Shown piece after piece: positions 1-5,545 of a DNA stretch of 6,045 nt; positions within the stretch are counted from its first letter, which is position 1; every line of letters begins with the position of its first letter. Source of the DNA: Geobacteraceae bacterium. Its GTDB lineage: Bacteria > Desulfobacterota > Desulfuromonadia > Desulfuromonadales > Geopsychrobacteraceae. The stretch is taken from assembly GCA_027064785.1 (NCBI GenBank), contig JAMOPE010000428.1:1-6045 (forward strand), given 5' to 3'. The notes beneath the pieces are model-generated. The model worked only from the letters and a program-made list of their open reading frames with translations. It made no database searches and was not told where the DNA came from. The position numbers and the translations under genes were made by a program.

Positions 1-1
1 C

Positions 2-76
2 CCTGATGGCGGAGAAGATGCGGAGCCGTTACGTGAGATGCTTGATAATACGTTAAATAAATTGTTTGGTAAGTAG
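2..76 (+). CDS. C-terminal end of an unidentified protein (partial)
   Basis: Only the last 24 codons and a TAG stop are present; the gene starts before the window. The visible tail begins PDGGEDAEPL and ends LNKLFGK. It is acidic first, then an amphipathic helix-like segment. I do not recognise the family and assign no function. This frame was chosen because its residue composition is protein-like and its stop lies 11 bases before a strong terminator hairpin. The next frame is also open, to a TAA at 54-56, but it reads as an arginine- and cysteine-rich string and is less convincing. The gene converges on the minus-strand tatD fusion and appears to share its terminator. Confidence 0.5.
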   Translation, partial: PDGGEDAEPLREMLDNTLNKLFGK

Positions 77-87
77 CCAGGTACGGA

Positions 88-128
88 TTAAAAAGGCTGT
101 CAGTTTTAAAATATGACAGCCTTTTTAA
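88..128. terminator. Bidirectional intrinsic terminator between converging genes
   Basis: There is a perfect 15-bp inverted repeat: left arm 88-102 (TTAAAAAGGCTGTCA), an 11-base A/T-rich loop at 103-113, and right arm 114-128. The core GGCTGTCA/TGACAGCC is flanked by an A run on one side and a T run on the other. The RNA from either strand would therefore form a stem followed by a U tract. It sits between the stop of the leftmost plus-strand gene (76) and the stop of the minus-strand tatD fusion (138), so it can end both transcripts. Confidence 0.93.
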
Positions 129-137
129 CCGGATCAA

Positions 138-1532
138 TCAACCCACCTCATTATATTCCCTGGCCCGAAATTGTACCCCAAGGCTCTCAGCGACTTTTTC
201 ACATGCGGGAATATCGATTCCCGGATAAGTGACTGCTGTCGCAATAACTTCTGGGATATATTGTCCCGCCTGACCGATAAAATCTTTAACCGCCTGATAA
301 CTTTTTTCTGCACCATATTTTGATTGGCAGAGACGATGATAGTCTTCCTGATCAGGGGCATTCAGTGAGATTGAGATTGCATCGACTAATCCTTCTAATT
401 CGGGAAGAATATTGCGTCCGTGAACCAGATTGGCCTGCCCATCGCTGTTGATCCTGACTTTAATCCCCTGATCTTTTAGCCAGCGGGAAATTTCCTTAAT
501 TAGATCGAGGCGCAGCAGTGGTTCCCCGTAGCCGCAAAAAACGATTTCGTCGTAGCGGGTTGGATCACCAATCGCCTGCTTCACTTCTTCAACAGATGGA
601 TCGTGATCGAGCTGCAGTTCGTGCCCTTTGACAACAAAATCACTGAATTTTGCACAGAAAATACAACGGTTTGTACAATGATTGGTGATGTTCAGATAAA
701 GAGAATCACGGATTTGATACGCAATTTTTGTGCTCTGGTCGACTGTTCCGAGACCGAAAAGATCGTAACAGTTGCGGCTTGTTACGCGGGCAACATCAGC
801 AATCGTCAGCCCTTTGATCTCGGCCATCTTTTCCGCAGTATAACGGACGTAGGCGGGTTCATTGCGCTTCCCGCGAAACTTCTGTGGTGACAGGTAGGGG
901 CAGTCGGTTTCAACCAGCATCCGGTCGATGGGGATCGCCTTGATGATCTCTCTGATTTCAGTATTTTTCGGGTACGTGATTGTTCCGGTGAACGAAAGAT
1001 AAAACCCTAGGTTAAGACACTGCTTTGCCATGTCCAGATCACCACTGAAGCAATGCAGTACTCCGCCGTTTTTACCGCCATCCTCTTCTTTCAGAATTTC
1101 GATCACTTCTGAGTGAGCATCACGGTCGTGGACAATGATCGGTTTTCCGGTTTCGTGAGCTAAACGGATCTGCTGGCGGAATGCTTCACGCTGAATGTCG
1201 CGTGGAGATCGATCACGGAAATAGTCGAGACCAATTTCGCCCAGTGCCACGACTTTAGGGTGGTCGAGCATTGTCTTTAGCTTTTGCAATGCCCCCTCAT
1301 CGATTTCTGTCGCATCGTGGGGATGGACACCGACCGCAGCGAAAATATGCTCAAACTGTTCCGCGATCGCAATGCTGGCGGCTGAGCTTTCGAGATCACA
1401 GCCGATGGTCAGAATATGGCTGATTCCGTTGGCCGTTGCCCGGTCGATGGTCTCAGTCAGGTCGTTGGCAAATTGCTTGCCATCAAGGTGCGCGTGGCTA
1501 TCAACAAGTAATGGAAGCTGATTATCTGACAC
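138..1532 (-). CDS. TatD family metal-dependent hydrolase fused to a TatD-associated radical SAM domain
   Basis: This 464-residue protein has two parts. Residues 1-262 are a TatD-type TIM-barrel metal-dependent DNase/hydrolase. The expected metal ligands are visible: HAH at 13-15, E99 in GEIGLDY, H135 in IVHDRD, H160 in LHCFSG and D210 in ETDCPYL. Residues 270-464 are a radical SAM domain with the CX3CX2C cluster motif (C286, C290, C293 in HCTNRCIFC) and a GEP-type SAM-binding motif (GYGEP, 334-338). They resemble the stand-alone family annotated as 'radical SAM protein, TatD family-associated'. TatD enzymes are about 260 residues alone, so both halves look complete and are joined by roughly 8 residues. 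The product is probably cytosolic; no signal peptide is seen. The start is GTG, with GGAG 8 bases upstream. The gene is last in the holB-ricT-metG series, behind a hairpin. The substrate of the radical SAM half is unknown. Confidence 0.93.
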   Translation of the reverse strand: MSDNQLPLLVDSHAHLDGKQFANDLTETIDRATANGISHILTIGCDLESSAASIAIAEQFEHIFAAVGVHPHDATEIDEGALQKLKTMLDHPKVVALGEIGLDYFRDRSPRDIQREAFRQQIRLAHETGKPIIVHDRDAHSEVIEILKEEDGGKNGGVLHCFSGDLDMAKQCLNLGFYLSFTGTITYPKNTEIREIIKAIPIDRMLVETDCPYLSPQKFRGKRNEPAYVRYTAEKMAEIKGLTIADVARVTSRNCYDLFGLGTVDQSTKIAYQIRDSLYLNITNHCTNRCIFCAKFSDFVVKGHELQLDHDPSVEEVKQAIGDPTRYDEIVFCGYGEPLLRLDLIKEISRWLKDQGIKVRINSDGQANLVHGRNILPELEGLVDAISISLNAPDQEDYHRLCQSKYGAEKSYQAVKDFIGQAGQYIPEVIATAVTYPGIDIPACEKVAESLGVQFRAREYNEVG

Positions 1533-1540
1533 AGTGTTTG

Positions 1541-1544
1541 CTCC
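1541..1544 (-). promoter_or_regulatory. Ribosome binding site supporting the GTG start of the tatD fusion
   Basis: On the minus strand GGAG lies 8 bases before the GTG at 1532-1530, supporting this non-ATG start. The site is only 8 bases beyond the preceding hairpin stem, so folding of that stem could affect ribosome access. Confidence 0.7.
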
Positions 1545-1550
1545 AAATAA

Positions 1551-1576
1551 AGTGGGGCGCTAAAAAGCGCCCCATT
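1551..1576 (-). terminator. GC-rich hairpin between metG and tatD; leaky terminator or attenuator
   Basis: A perfect 8-bp stem TGGGGCGC/GCGCCCCA (1553-1560 and 1567-1574) encloses a 6-base A/T loop. It can be extended by one wobble pair and one A-T pair to 1551-1576. Read on the minus strand, it follows the metG stop (1601-1603) and is trailed by a broken U tract (CTTTATTT). The stem is strong but the U tract is imperfect. I infer partial termination or processing, which would lower tatD output relative to metG. Confidence 0.6.
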
Positions 1577-1600
1577 AATATTAAAATGTGACCTGAAAAA

Positions 1601-3130
1601 TCAGTCGTTTTCAATCCGGGGGAACAGTGGAGCTGCTTTTTCGATGGTGGTTCCCGCCTTCAGACCGCCCCACTGATCCTGACCGTCGAGCGTCACGTTT
1701 TTCCCGTCACAACCAAGAATATCAAGGATTTTTTCTCCGGTTGTCGGCATAAATGGCGCGACCAGCAGAGAGATGATCCGGATTGACTCAAGTAAATTAT
1801 ACATAACGGTTCCCAGTCGCTGGCGTTGCTCAGGATTTTTTGCCAGCGCCCACGGTGCTGTCTCGTCGATATATTTATTCCCGGCAGAAATCAGCTCCCA
1901 GATCGCCATCAGGGTTTTGTTAAACGCCATATCTTCAAGCAGATCGTCCACTTTTGTGATTGTTGTTCCAAACAGATCAATCAGTGCCTGATCCGTTTCG
2001 TTGGCGGCTTCGGGTTCGGGAAGGACTCCATCGAAATATTTGCTCAGCATTGCTGTCGAACGGCTGACAAGGTTGCCAAGGTCATTCGCGAGATCAGAAT
2101 TAATTCGATGGACCAACGCGGAATGGGAGAAATCCCCATCAAGTCCAAAGGGAACTTCCCGCAGTAAGAAATAACGGATTGAATCAACACCATATTTGTC
2201 GATGAGCATGTTTGGCTCGACAACATTGCGTAGACTCTTGCTCATCTTCTGTCCCTCAACAGTCCACCAGCCGTGAGCAAAGACTTTTTTCGGAACCGGA
2301 AGCCCGGCAGCCATCAGGAATGTTGGCCAGTAGACAGCGTGAAAGCGGAGGATGTCTTTGCCGATGACATGAGTTCCCGGCCAGTAGTTGGCAAAATCAC
2401 CGTTTGGATCTTCGGGATAGCCAAGGGCTGAAATGTAGTTGGTCAGAGCATCAAACCAGACGTAGATAACGTGTTTCTCATTCCCCGGTGCCGGAATACC
2501 CCATGAAAATGAGGTTCGGGAAATAGACAGGTCACGCAATCCTTCACGGACGAAGCTGAGGATTTCGTTACGCCGTGACTTAGGTTGAATAAAGTCGGGA
2601 TTGTCCTCGATGTGTTTGAGGAGTTGATCCTGATATTTGCTCATGCGGAAGAAGTATGATTCTTCTTTCAGTTTTGTCGTCGGACGGCCGCAGTCGGGAC
2701 AGTTTCCGTCGATCAACTGAGTCTCGGTCCAGAAGGTCTCACACGGGGTACAGTACCAGTCTTCGTATTCACCGAGGTAGATATCACCTTTGGCTTCAAT
2801 CGCCTTGAACTGCTCCTGCACGGTATGCTTGTGACGTTCCTGAGTGGTGCGGATAAAATCGGTGTGAGAAATATCGAGTTTCGTCCACAACGCCTGAAAA
2901 CGTTTGACGACGCGGTCGGCAAGATCGAGAGGGGTTTCACCGTTGGCTTTGGCAGCAGTTTCGACCTTTTGACCGTGCTCGTCAGTTCCGGTCAAAAATG
3001 CAACGTCGTAGCCACGGGCGCGCTTGTAGCGAGCGATAACATCGCAGGCGAGGGTGGTGTAGGCGTGGCCGATGTGGGGAACATCGTTCACGTAGTAAAT
3101 CGGGGTTGTTACATAAAAAGTCTTGCTCAT
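1601..3130 (-). CDS. metG: Methionyl-tRNA synthetase, short form
   Basis: This class I aminoacyl-tRNA synthetase charges tRNA-Met with methionine in the cytosol. Visible signatures are the HIGH motif (residues 19-22), the catalytic loop KMSKS (295-299), and the connective-peptide zinc knuckle with one pair of CXXC motifs (C127/C130 and C144/C147), flanked by WYCTPCE and NCPDCGRP. The Rossmann catalytic domain spans about 1-330. It is followed by the helical anticodon-binding domain (about 340-470), with motifs such as NSDLANDLGNLV and ETAPWALAK. At 509 residues the protein ends at PLFPRIEND and lacks the C-terminal Trbp111/EMAP-like tRNA-binding domain of the longer E. coli type. This is a known natural short form, not a truncation. 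ATG start, with GGAG 6 bases upstream. It lies 64 bases downstream of the ricT-like gene, and I saw no convincing promoter of its own. Confidence 0.98.
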   Translation of the reverse strand: MSKTFYVTTPIYYVNDVPHIGHAYTTLACDVIARYKRARGYDVAFLTGTDEHGQKVETAAKANGETPLDLADRVVKRFQALWTKLDISHTDFIRTTQERHKHTVQEQFKAIEAKGDIYLGEYEDWYCTPCETFWTETQLIDGNCPDCGRPTTKLKEESYFFRMSKYQDQLLKHIEDNPDFIQPKSRRNEILSFVREGLRDLSISRTSFSWGIPAPGNEKHVIYVWFDALTNYISALGYPEDPNGDFANYWPGTHVIGKDILRFHAVYWPTFLMAAGLPVPKKVFAHGWWTVEGQKMSKSLRNVVEPNMLIDKYGVDSIRYFLLREVPFGLDGDFSHSALVHRINSDLANDLGNLVSRSTAMLSKYFDGVLPEPEAANETDQALIDLFGTTITKVDDLLEDMAFNKTLMAIWELISAGNKYIDETAPWALAKNPEQRQRLGTVMYNLLESIRIISLLVAPFMPTTGEKILDILGCDGKNVTLDGQDQWGGLKAGTTIEKAAPLFPRIEND

Positions 3131-3136
3131 TTCAGG

Positions 3137-3140
3137 CTCC
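3137..3140 (-). promoter_or_regulatory. Ribosome binding site of metG
   Basis: On the minus strand GGAG lies 6 bases before the metG ATG (3130-3128), a standard spacing. It fixes the start, which also matches the canonical MetG N-terminus (FYVTTPIYYVN). Confidence 0.75.
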
Positions 3141-3194
3141 CGTGGACGGATATATGATTAAATAGTCTATTGGTTTTCCAGAATCAGTTGTTTG

Positions 3195-4319
3195 TTATTC
3201 AGTTTTAGTCTCTGCCGGCTTTGTGCGCCGACCCGGGCGCCTTCTGGGCCTTCTGCGGCGACGTTTGTTTTTGTCCTGCTCCGGATTTTCACCCGTTGTT
3301 TTTTTGTTCTGCTGTTGTCGGTTCTGATCCTGTTTTGGCTCTTGAGCCGGTTTGTTGGCTGGTTTAGTACTTGGTTGCTGGCGTTCTTTGCGTTGTCCGG
3401 GTTTTGCCCCTTTATTCCGGTGGCGAGGCGGGCGATCGCCTGACTGCTTTTTCTGTTGCGGACGCTGCTCTTTCGGTTTTTCCTCAGTCGATGCCGCTGT
3501 CTGATCTACTTTAGCGATTTCCTGCTGCAACTCATCGATATGCATTTGGCTGCGGACACCGCTGCGGCTACACACGGTGACCTTCTGGGCCAGAATGTCA
3601 CGTGAAATGACTTCAACCTGCCCCGCTTCAATCTGCACCCTTTTGCCACATTTTGGCAGGGTCTTTTTCATCTCATTGTAGGTTTCGTACTCGTAAGCAA
3701 GACAACATAACAGTCGCCCGCATTGCCCCGAGATTTTTGTCGGGTTGAGTGCCAGTCCCTGTGCTTTTGCCATTTTGACAGAAACCGGGACAAATTCACG
3801 AAGGTGACTGCTGCAGCACAGTTCCCGTCCACAGATTCCCAGTCCACCGACCTGTTTCGCTTCATCCCGGACACCGATCTGACGCATTTCGATGCGAGTG
3901 CGGAAGTGTTGTGCCAGATCGCGGACCAATTCACGAAAATCGACCCGACCGTCAGCAGTAAAGTAAAAAATGATTTTTGACCCGTCGAACAAATATTCAG
4001 CCCGAACGAGTTTCATCTCCATTTTGCGCTGCTTGACCCTCTGCTGGCAGAACTGTAATGCCTCTTTTTCCCGCAGAGAATTACTGTGAGCCATTTGCAG
4101 GTCGTTTTCTTCGGCGAGGCGTAAGATCGATTTCAATTTCGGCGGGGCGTCTTCGGGTGAAATCTCCCGGGTTTTTCTCACGACTGTCCCGAGAGCCCGG
4201 CCACGTTCTGTTTCGACAATGACCTTATCCCCCGGGGAAAGTTCAAACCCCTGTGAGTCAAAGTCAAAAATTTTCCCGGCAGTGTGAAAAGAGATGCCGA
4301 CTATTTTAATCAGTTCCAT
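3195..4319 (-). CDS. ricT: PSP1 domain protein, RicT/YaaT-like, with a long basic disordered tail
   Basis: Residues are numbered from the second of two adjacent ATGs (374 residues), chosen because AAGGA lies 5 bases before it but only 2 before the first (4322). A small N-terminal beta-rich region is followed by the PSP1 core and a cysteine-rich region. The conserved motifs are CGRELCC (C163, C168, C169) and SGQCGRLLCCLAYE (C200, C205, C206), with further cysteines at 224 and 250. In Bacillus subtilis RicT these cysteine motifs take part in 4Fe-4S binding in the RicA-RicF-RicT complex, which influences RNase Y processing of mRNA. Residues from about 276 to the end form a low-complexity K/R/Q/P-rich tail finishing in an arginine-dense stretch (about 352-365). 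The tail is absent from the roughly 275-residue B. subtilis protein. The gene lies 13 bases after the holB stop and is surely cotranscribed with it. A role in RNA metabolism is inferred from the family. Confidence 0.9.
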   Translation of the reverse strand: MELIKIVGISFHTAGKIFDFDSQGFELSPGDKVIVETERGRALGTVVRKTREISPEDAPPKLKSILRLAEENDLQMAHSNSLREKEALQFCQQRVKQRKMEMKLVRAEYLFDGSKIIFYFTADGRVDFRELVRDLAQHFRTRIEMRQIGVRDEAKQVGGLGICGRELCCSSHLREFVPVSVKMAKAQGLALNPTKISGQCGRLLCCLAYEYETYNEMKKTLPKCGKRVQIEAGQVEVISRDILAQKVTVCSRSGVRSQMHIDELQQEIAKVDQTAASTEEKPKEQRPQQKKQSGDRPPRHRNKGAKPGQRKERQQPSTKPANKPAQEPKQDQNRQQQNKKTTGENPEQDKNKRRRRRPRRRPGRRTKPAETKTE

Positions 4320-4324
4320 CATAT

Positions 4325-4329
4325 TCCTT
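4325..4329 (-). promoter_or_regulatory. Ribosome binding site deciding between two adjacent ATG starts of the ricT-like gene
   Basis: On the minus strand AAGGA precedes ATGATG. Spacing is 2 bases to the first ATG (4322-4320) and 5 to the second (4319-4317), so the second is favoured. The difference is one residue. Confidence 0.65.
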
Positions 4330-4332
4330 TAC

Positions 4333-5304
4333 TCAGGCAGCGGCGACCCGCATTAACATCACTTCGAGAGCCAGTCGGCGGTTGACATTGCGCTGCAAAT
4401 GGTAGCGAGCAGCCTCAAGTGCCTTCAGTTTGCCGAGGAGACTTGTGATTGTTGTTGTTTCAACCTGAGAGTTTATTAAATCCATAAGATCAAGATTTAC
4501 CAGCTCTTCCGTAGGACTATTGTATTTCAATAGGAGAAGGTCGCGGTAAAATGCTTGAAAAATATCAAGAATGTCAAAAAGAAGTTCTTTTTCTGTTTCT
4601 AATTCATCTGCAAATGAGAAAGTCGGAATAATACTGCCTGACGACAGTGCTGACAAGGATTGAATCAGCTTCCGGCGTTTTTCAAGGTAAAGTTCGCGAT
4701 TTGGACCCAGTGCCTTTTTAAAACTTCCTTCAGAAAGGGCCGCGAGAATAGTTGCATCGGTTTCATTGAGCTCAAGTTTTTGTGCCAGAATCGTTGCCAG
4801 AACGTGTTTCGGCAACCGCGAAAATGGTAGATTCTGACAGCGCGAGCGGATTGTTGTCAGTAACTTGTCCGGGCGATTGGACAGGAGGATAATTAACGTC
4901 CCGGGTTGCGGTTCTTCGAGTGTTTTCAGGAGTGCATTGGCGGCTCCGGTGGTGAATTGCTCGGCACCATCGATCAGGCAGATTTTTCTTTCACCCTCGT
5001 GGGGTCGTAGTGATAAATCTCTTTGTAAATTGCGGACCTGCTCAATTTTAATTGCAGCCCCATTGCTATCGAGAATATGGATATCGGGATGATTACTGTG
5101 GTCAACTTTACGGCAGGCGGGGCAGTGACCACAGCCGTTTCCGGTTTGACAGAGCAGTGCTTTGGCAAAAGCGACAGCCATCAATCTTTTACCGATACCG
5201 TCCGGCCCAGAAAACAGGTAGGCATGAGCGATCCGGTGGCGCTCAATGGCGCGTAATAAAATGTTTTTCTGTCGGTCGTGGCCGATTATTGAGTCAAAGG
5301 TCAT
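4333..5304 (-). CDS. holB: DNA polymerase III subunit delta' (clamp loader)
   Basis: This 323-residue AAA+-type protein is part of the clamp loader that places the beta sliding clamp on primed DNA. The N-terminus (FDSIIGHDRQ) and IAHAYLFSGPDGIGKR (P-loop 33-40) are typical. R40 replaces the usual Ser/Thr after the lysine, a common state in delta' proteins. The zinc module has four cysteines (C52, C58, C61, C64 in CGHCPAC). Further signatures are a Walker B-like segment ICLIDGAEQF (108-117), NALLKTLEEP (123-132) and the SRC arginine-finger motif (154-156) in IRSRCQNLPF. The rest is the helical C-terminal collar domain. Length is normal. The start is ATG at 5304-5302; no Shine-Dalgarno sequence is visible in the A/T-rich leader. 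It is the first gene of the minus-strand operon and is followed 13 bases later by the ricT-like gene. Confidence 0.96.
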   Translation of the reverse strand: MTFDSIIGHDRQKNILLRAIERHRIAHAYLFSGPDGIGKRLMAVAFAKALLCQTGNGCGHCPACRKVDHSNHPDIHILDSNGAAIKIEQVRNLQRDLSLRPHEGERKICLIDGAEQFTTGAANALLKTLEEPQPGTLIILLSNRPDKLLTTIRSRCQNLPFSRLPKHVLATILAQKLELNETDATILAALSEGSFKKALGPNRELYLEKRRKLIQSLSALSSGSIIPTFSFADELETEKELLFDILDIFQAFYRDLLLLKYNSPTEELVNLDLMDLINSQVETTTITSLLGKLKALEAARYHLQRNVNRRLALEVMLMRVAAA

Positions 5305-5358
5305 GATTGGTTTATATATAAATCGTTTAGTTTAAATGGGTTGAATGTGCTGCGGGAA

Positions 5359-5378
5359 TGAATTTAGGGTCAAATTCA
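5359..5378. repeat. Inverted repeat in the holB leader; possible operator or RNA hairpin
   Basis: Seven-base arms TGAATTT and AAATTCA are separated by AGGGTC (5366-5371) and match perfectly. The repeat begins roughly 8 bases downstream of the predicted holB transcription start. It has the size and symmetry of a dimeric repressor site, but could also fold in RNA. No regulator is identified. Confidence 0.4.
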
Positions 5379-5392
5379 AAGCAGAGCAAGCC

Positions 5393-5422
5393 ATTATAGA
5401 AAAACGGTGTGCGATGAATCAA
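5393..5422 (-). promoter_or_regulatory. Predicted sigma70-type promoter for holB-ricT-metG-tatD
   Basis: On the minus strand there is a perfect -10 box TATAAT (5398-5393). Eighteen bases upstream is TTGATT (5422-5417), matching 4 of 6 bases of the -35 consensus. Transcription would begin near 5386, giving a leader of about 80 bases before the holB ATG. Confidence 0.6.
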
Positions 5423-5442
5423 GGTTAAAGCGTTGCAAGTGA

Positions 5443-5471
5443 TTGAACTGATGTGCTGATTTAGTTATACT
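5443..5471 (+). promoter_or_regulatory. Predicted sigma70-type promoter for rnc
   Basis: TTGAAC (5443-5448, 4 of 6 matches) is followed after exactly 17 bases by TATACT (5466-5471, 5 of 6 matches). Transcription would start near 5478, giving a leader of about 68 bases before the rnc GTG. It lies back to back with the holB promoter, their -35 boxes 20 bases apart. Confidence 0.6.
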
Positions 5472-5475
5472 CCGC

Positions 5476-5494
5476 CCACTTTCGGCTGAAGTGG
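5476..5494 (+). other. Small hairpin at the 5' end of the predicted rnc leader
   Basis: CCACTT (5476-5481) and AAGTGG (5489-5494) form a 6-bp stem with a 7-base loop at the predicted 5' end of the rnc mRNA. In E. coli, RNase III cuts its own leader, so a leader hairpin is of interest. This stem is shorter than typical RNase III substrates, and its function is not established. Confidence 0.35.
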
Positions 5495-5535
5495 AGCAGG
5501 GTTTGCTGTGCCGGAGGTGTTTTAACCGTTTCTGC

Positions 5536-5543
5536 GGAGAAGG
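5536..5543 (+). promoter_or_regulatory. Ribosome binding site of rnc
   Basis: GGAGAAGG precedes the GTG at 5546; its GGAG portion is 6 bases from that codon. This supports the GTG start. The nearby ATG at 5544 is out of frame and stops after two codons. Confidence 0.7.
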
Positions 5544-5545
5544 AT

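Noticed and set aside
603..890. Plus-strand open frame opposite the TatD-radical SAM fusion
   Set aside because: It is antisense to the well-supported radical SAM coding sequence, has no family resemblance and has no promoter.
1601..3130. MetG lacking the C-terminal tRNA-binding domain, considered as a truncation
   Set aside because: The 509-residue form is a natural short class of MetG. The frame is intact and ends in a normal-looking C-terminus.
2825..3157. Plus-strand open frame of 110 codons opposite the metG N-terminus
   Set aside because: It is fully antisense to a highly conserved metG region and has no recognisable protein features.
3192..3443. Plus-strand open frame encoding a very hydrophobic, membrane-like peptide
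   Set aside because: It is exactly antisense to the K/R/Q-rich tail of the RicT-like gene. The complements of such codons give Leu, Phe and Val, so the hydrophobicity is an artefact. It begins with TTG and has no ribosome binding site.
4333..5304. P-loop of HolB with Arg in place of Ser/Thr (GPDGIGKR), considered as a defective ATPase
   Set aside because: Delta' subunits often carry degenerate nucleotide-binding sites and act structurally in the clamp loader, so this is normal for the family.
5513..5517. GGAGG resembling a Shine-Dalgarno sequence in the rnc leader
   Set aside because: No ATG, GTG or TTG lies at a usable distance downstream, so it does not start a small ORF and is too far from the rnc GTG.
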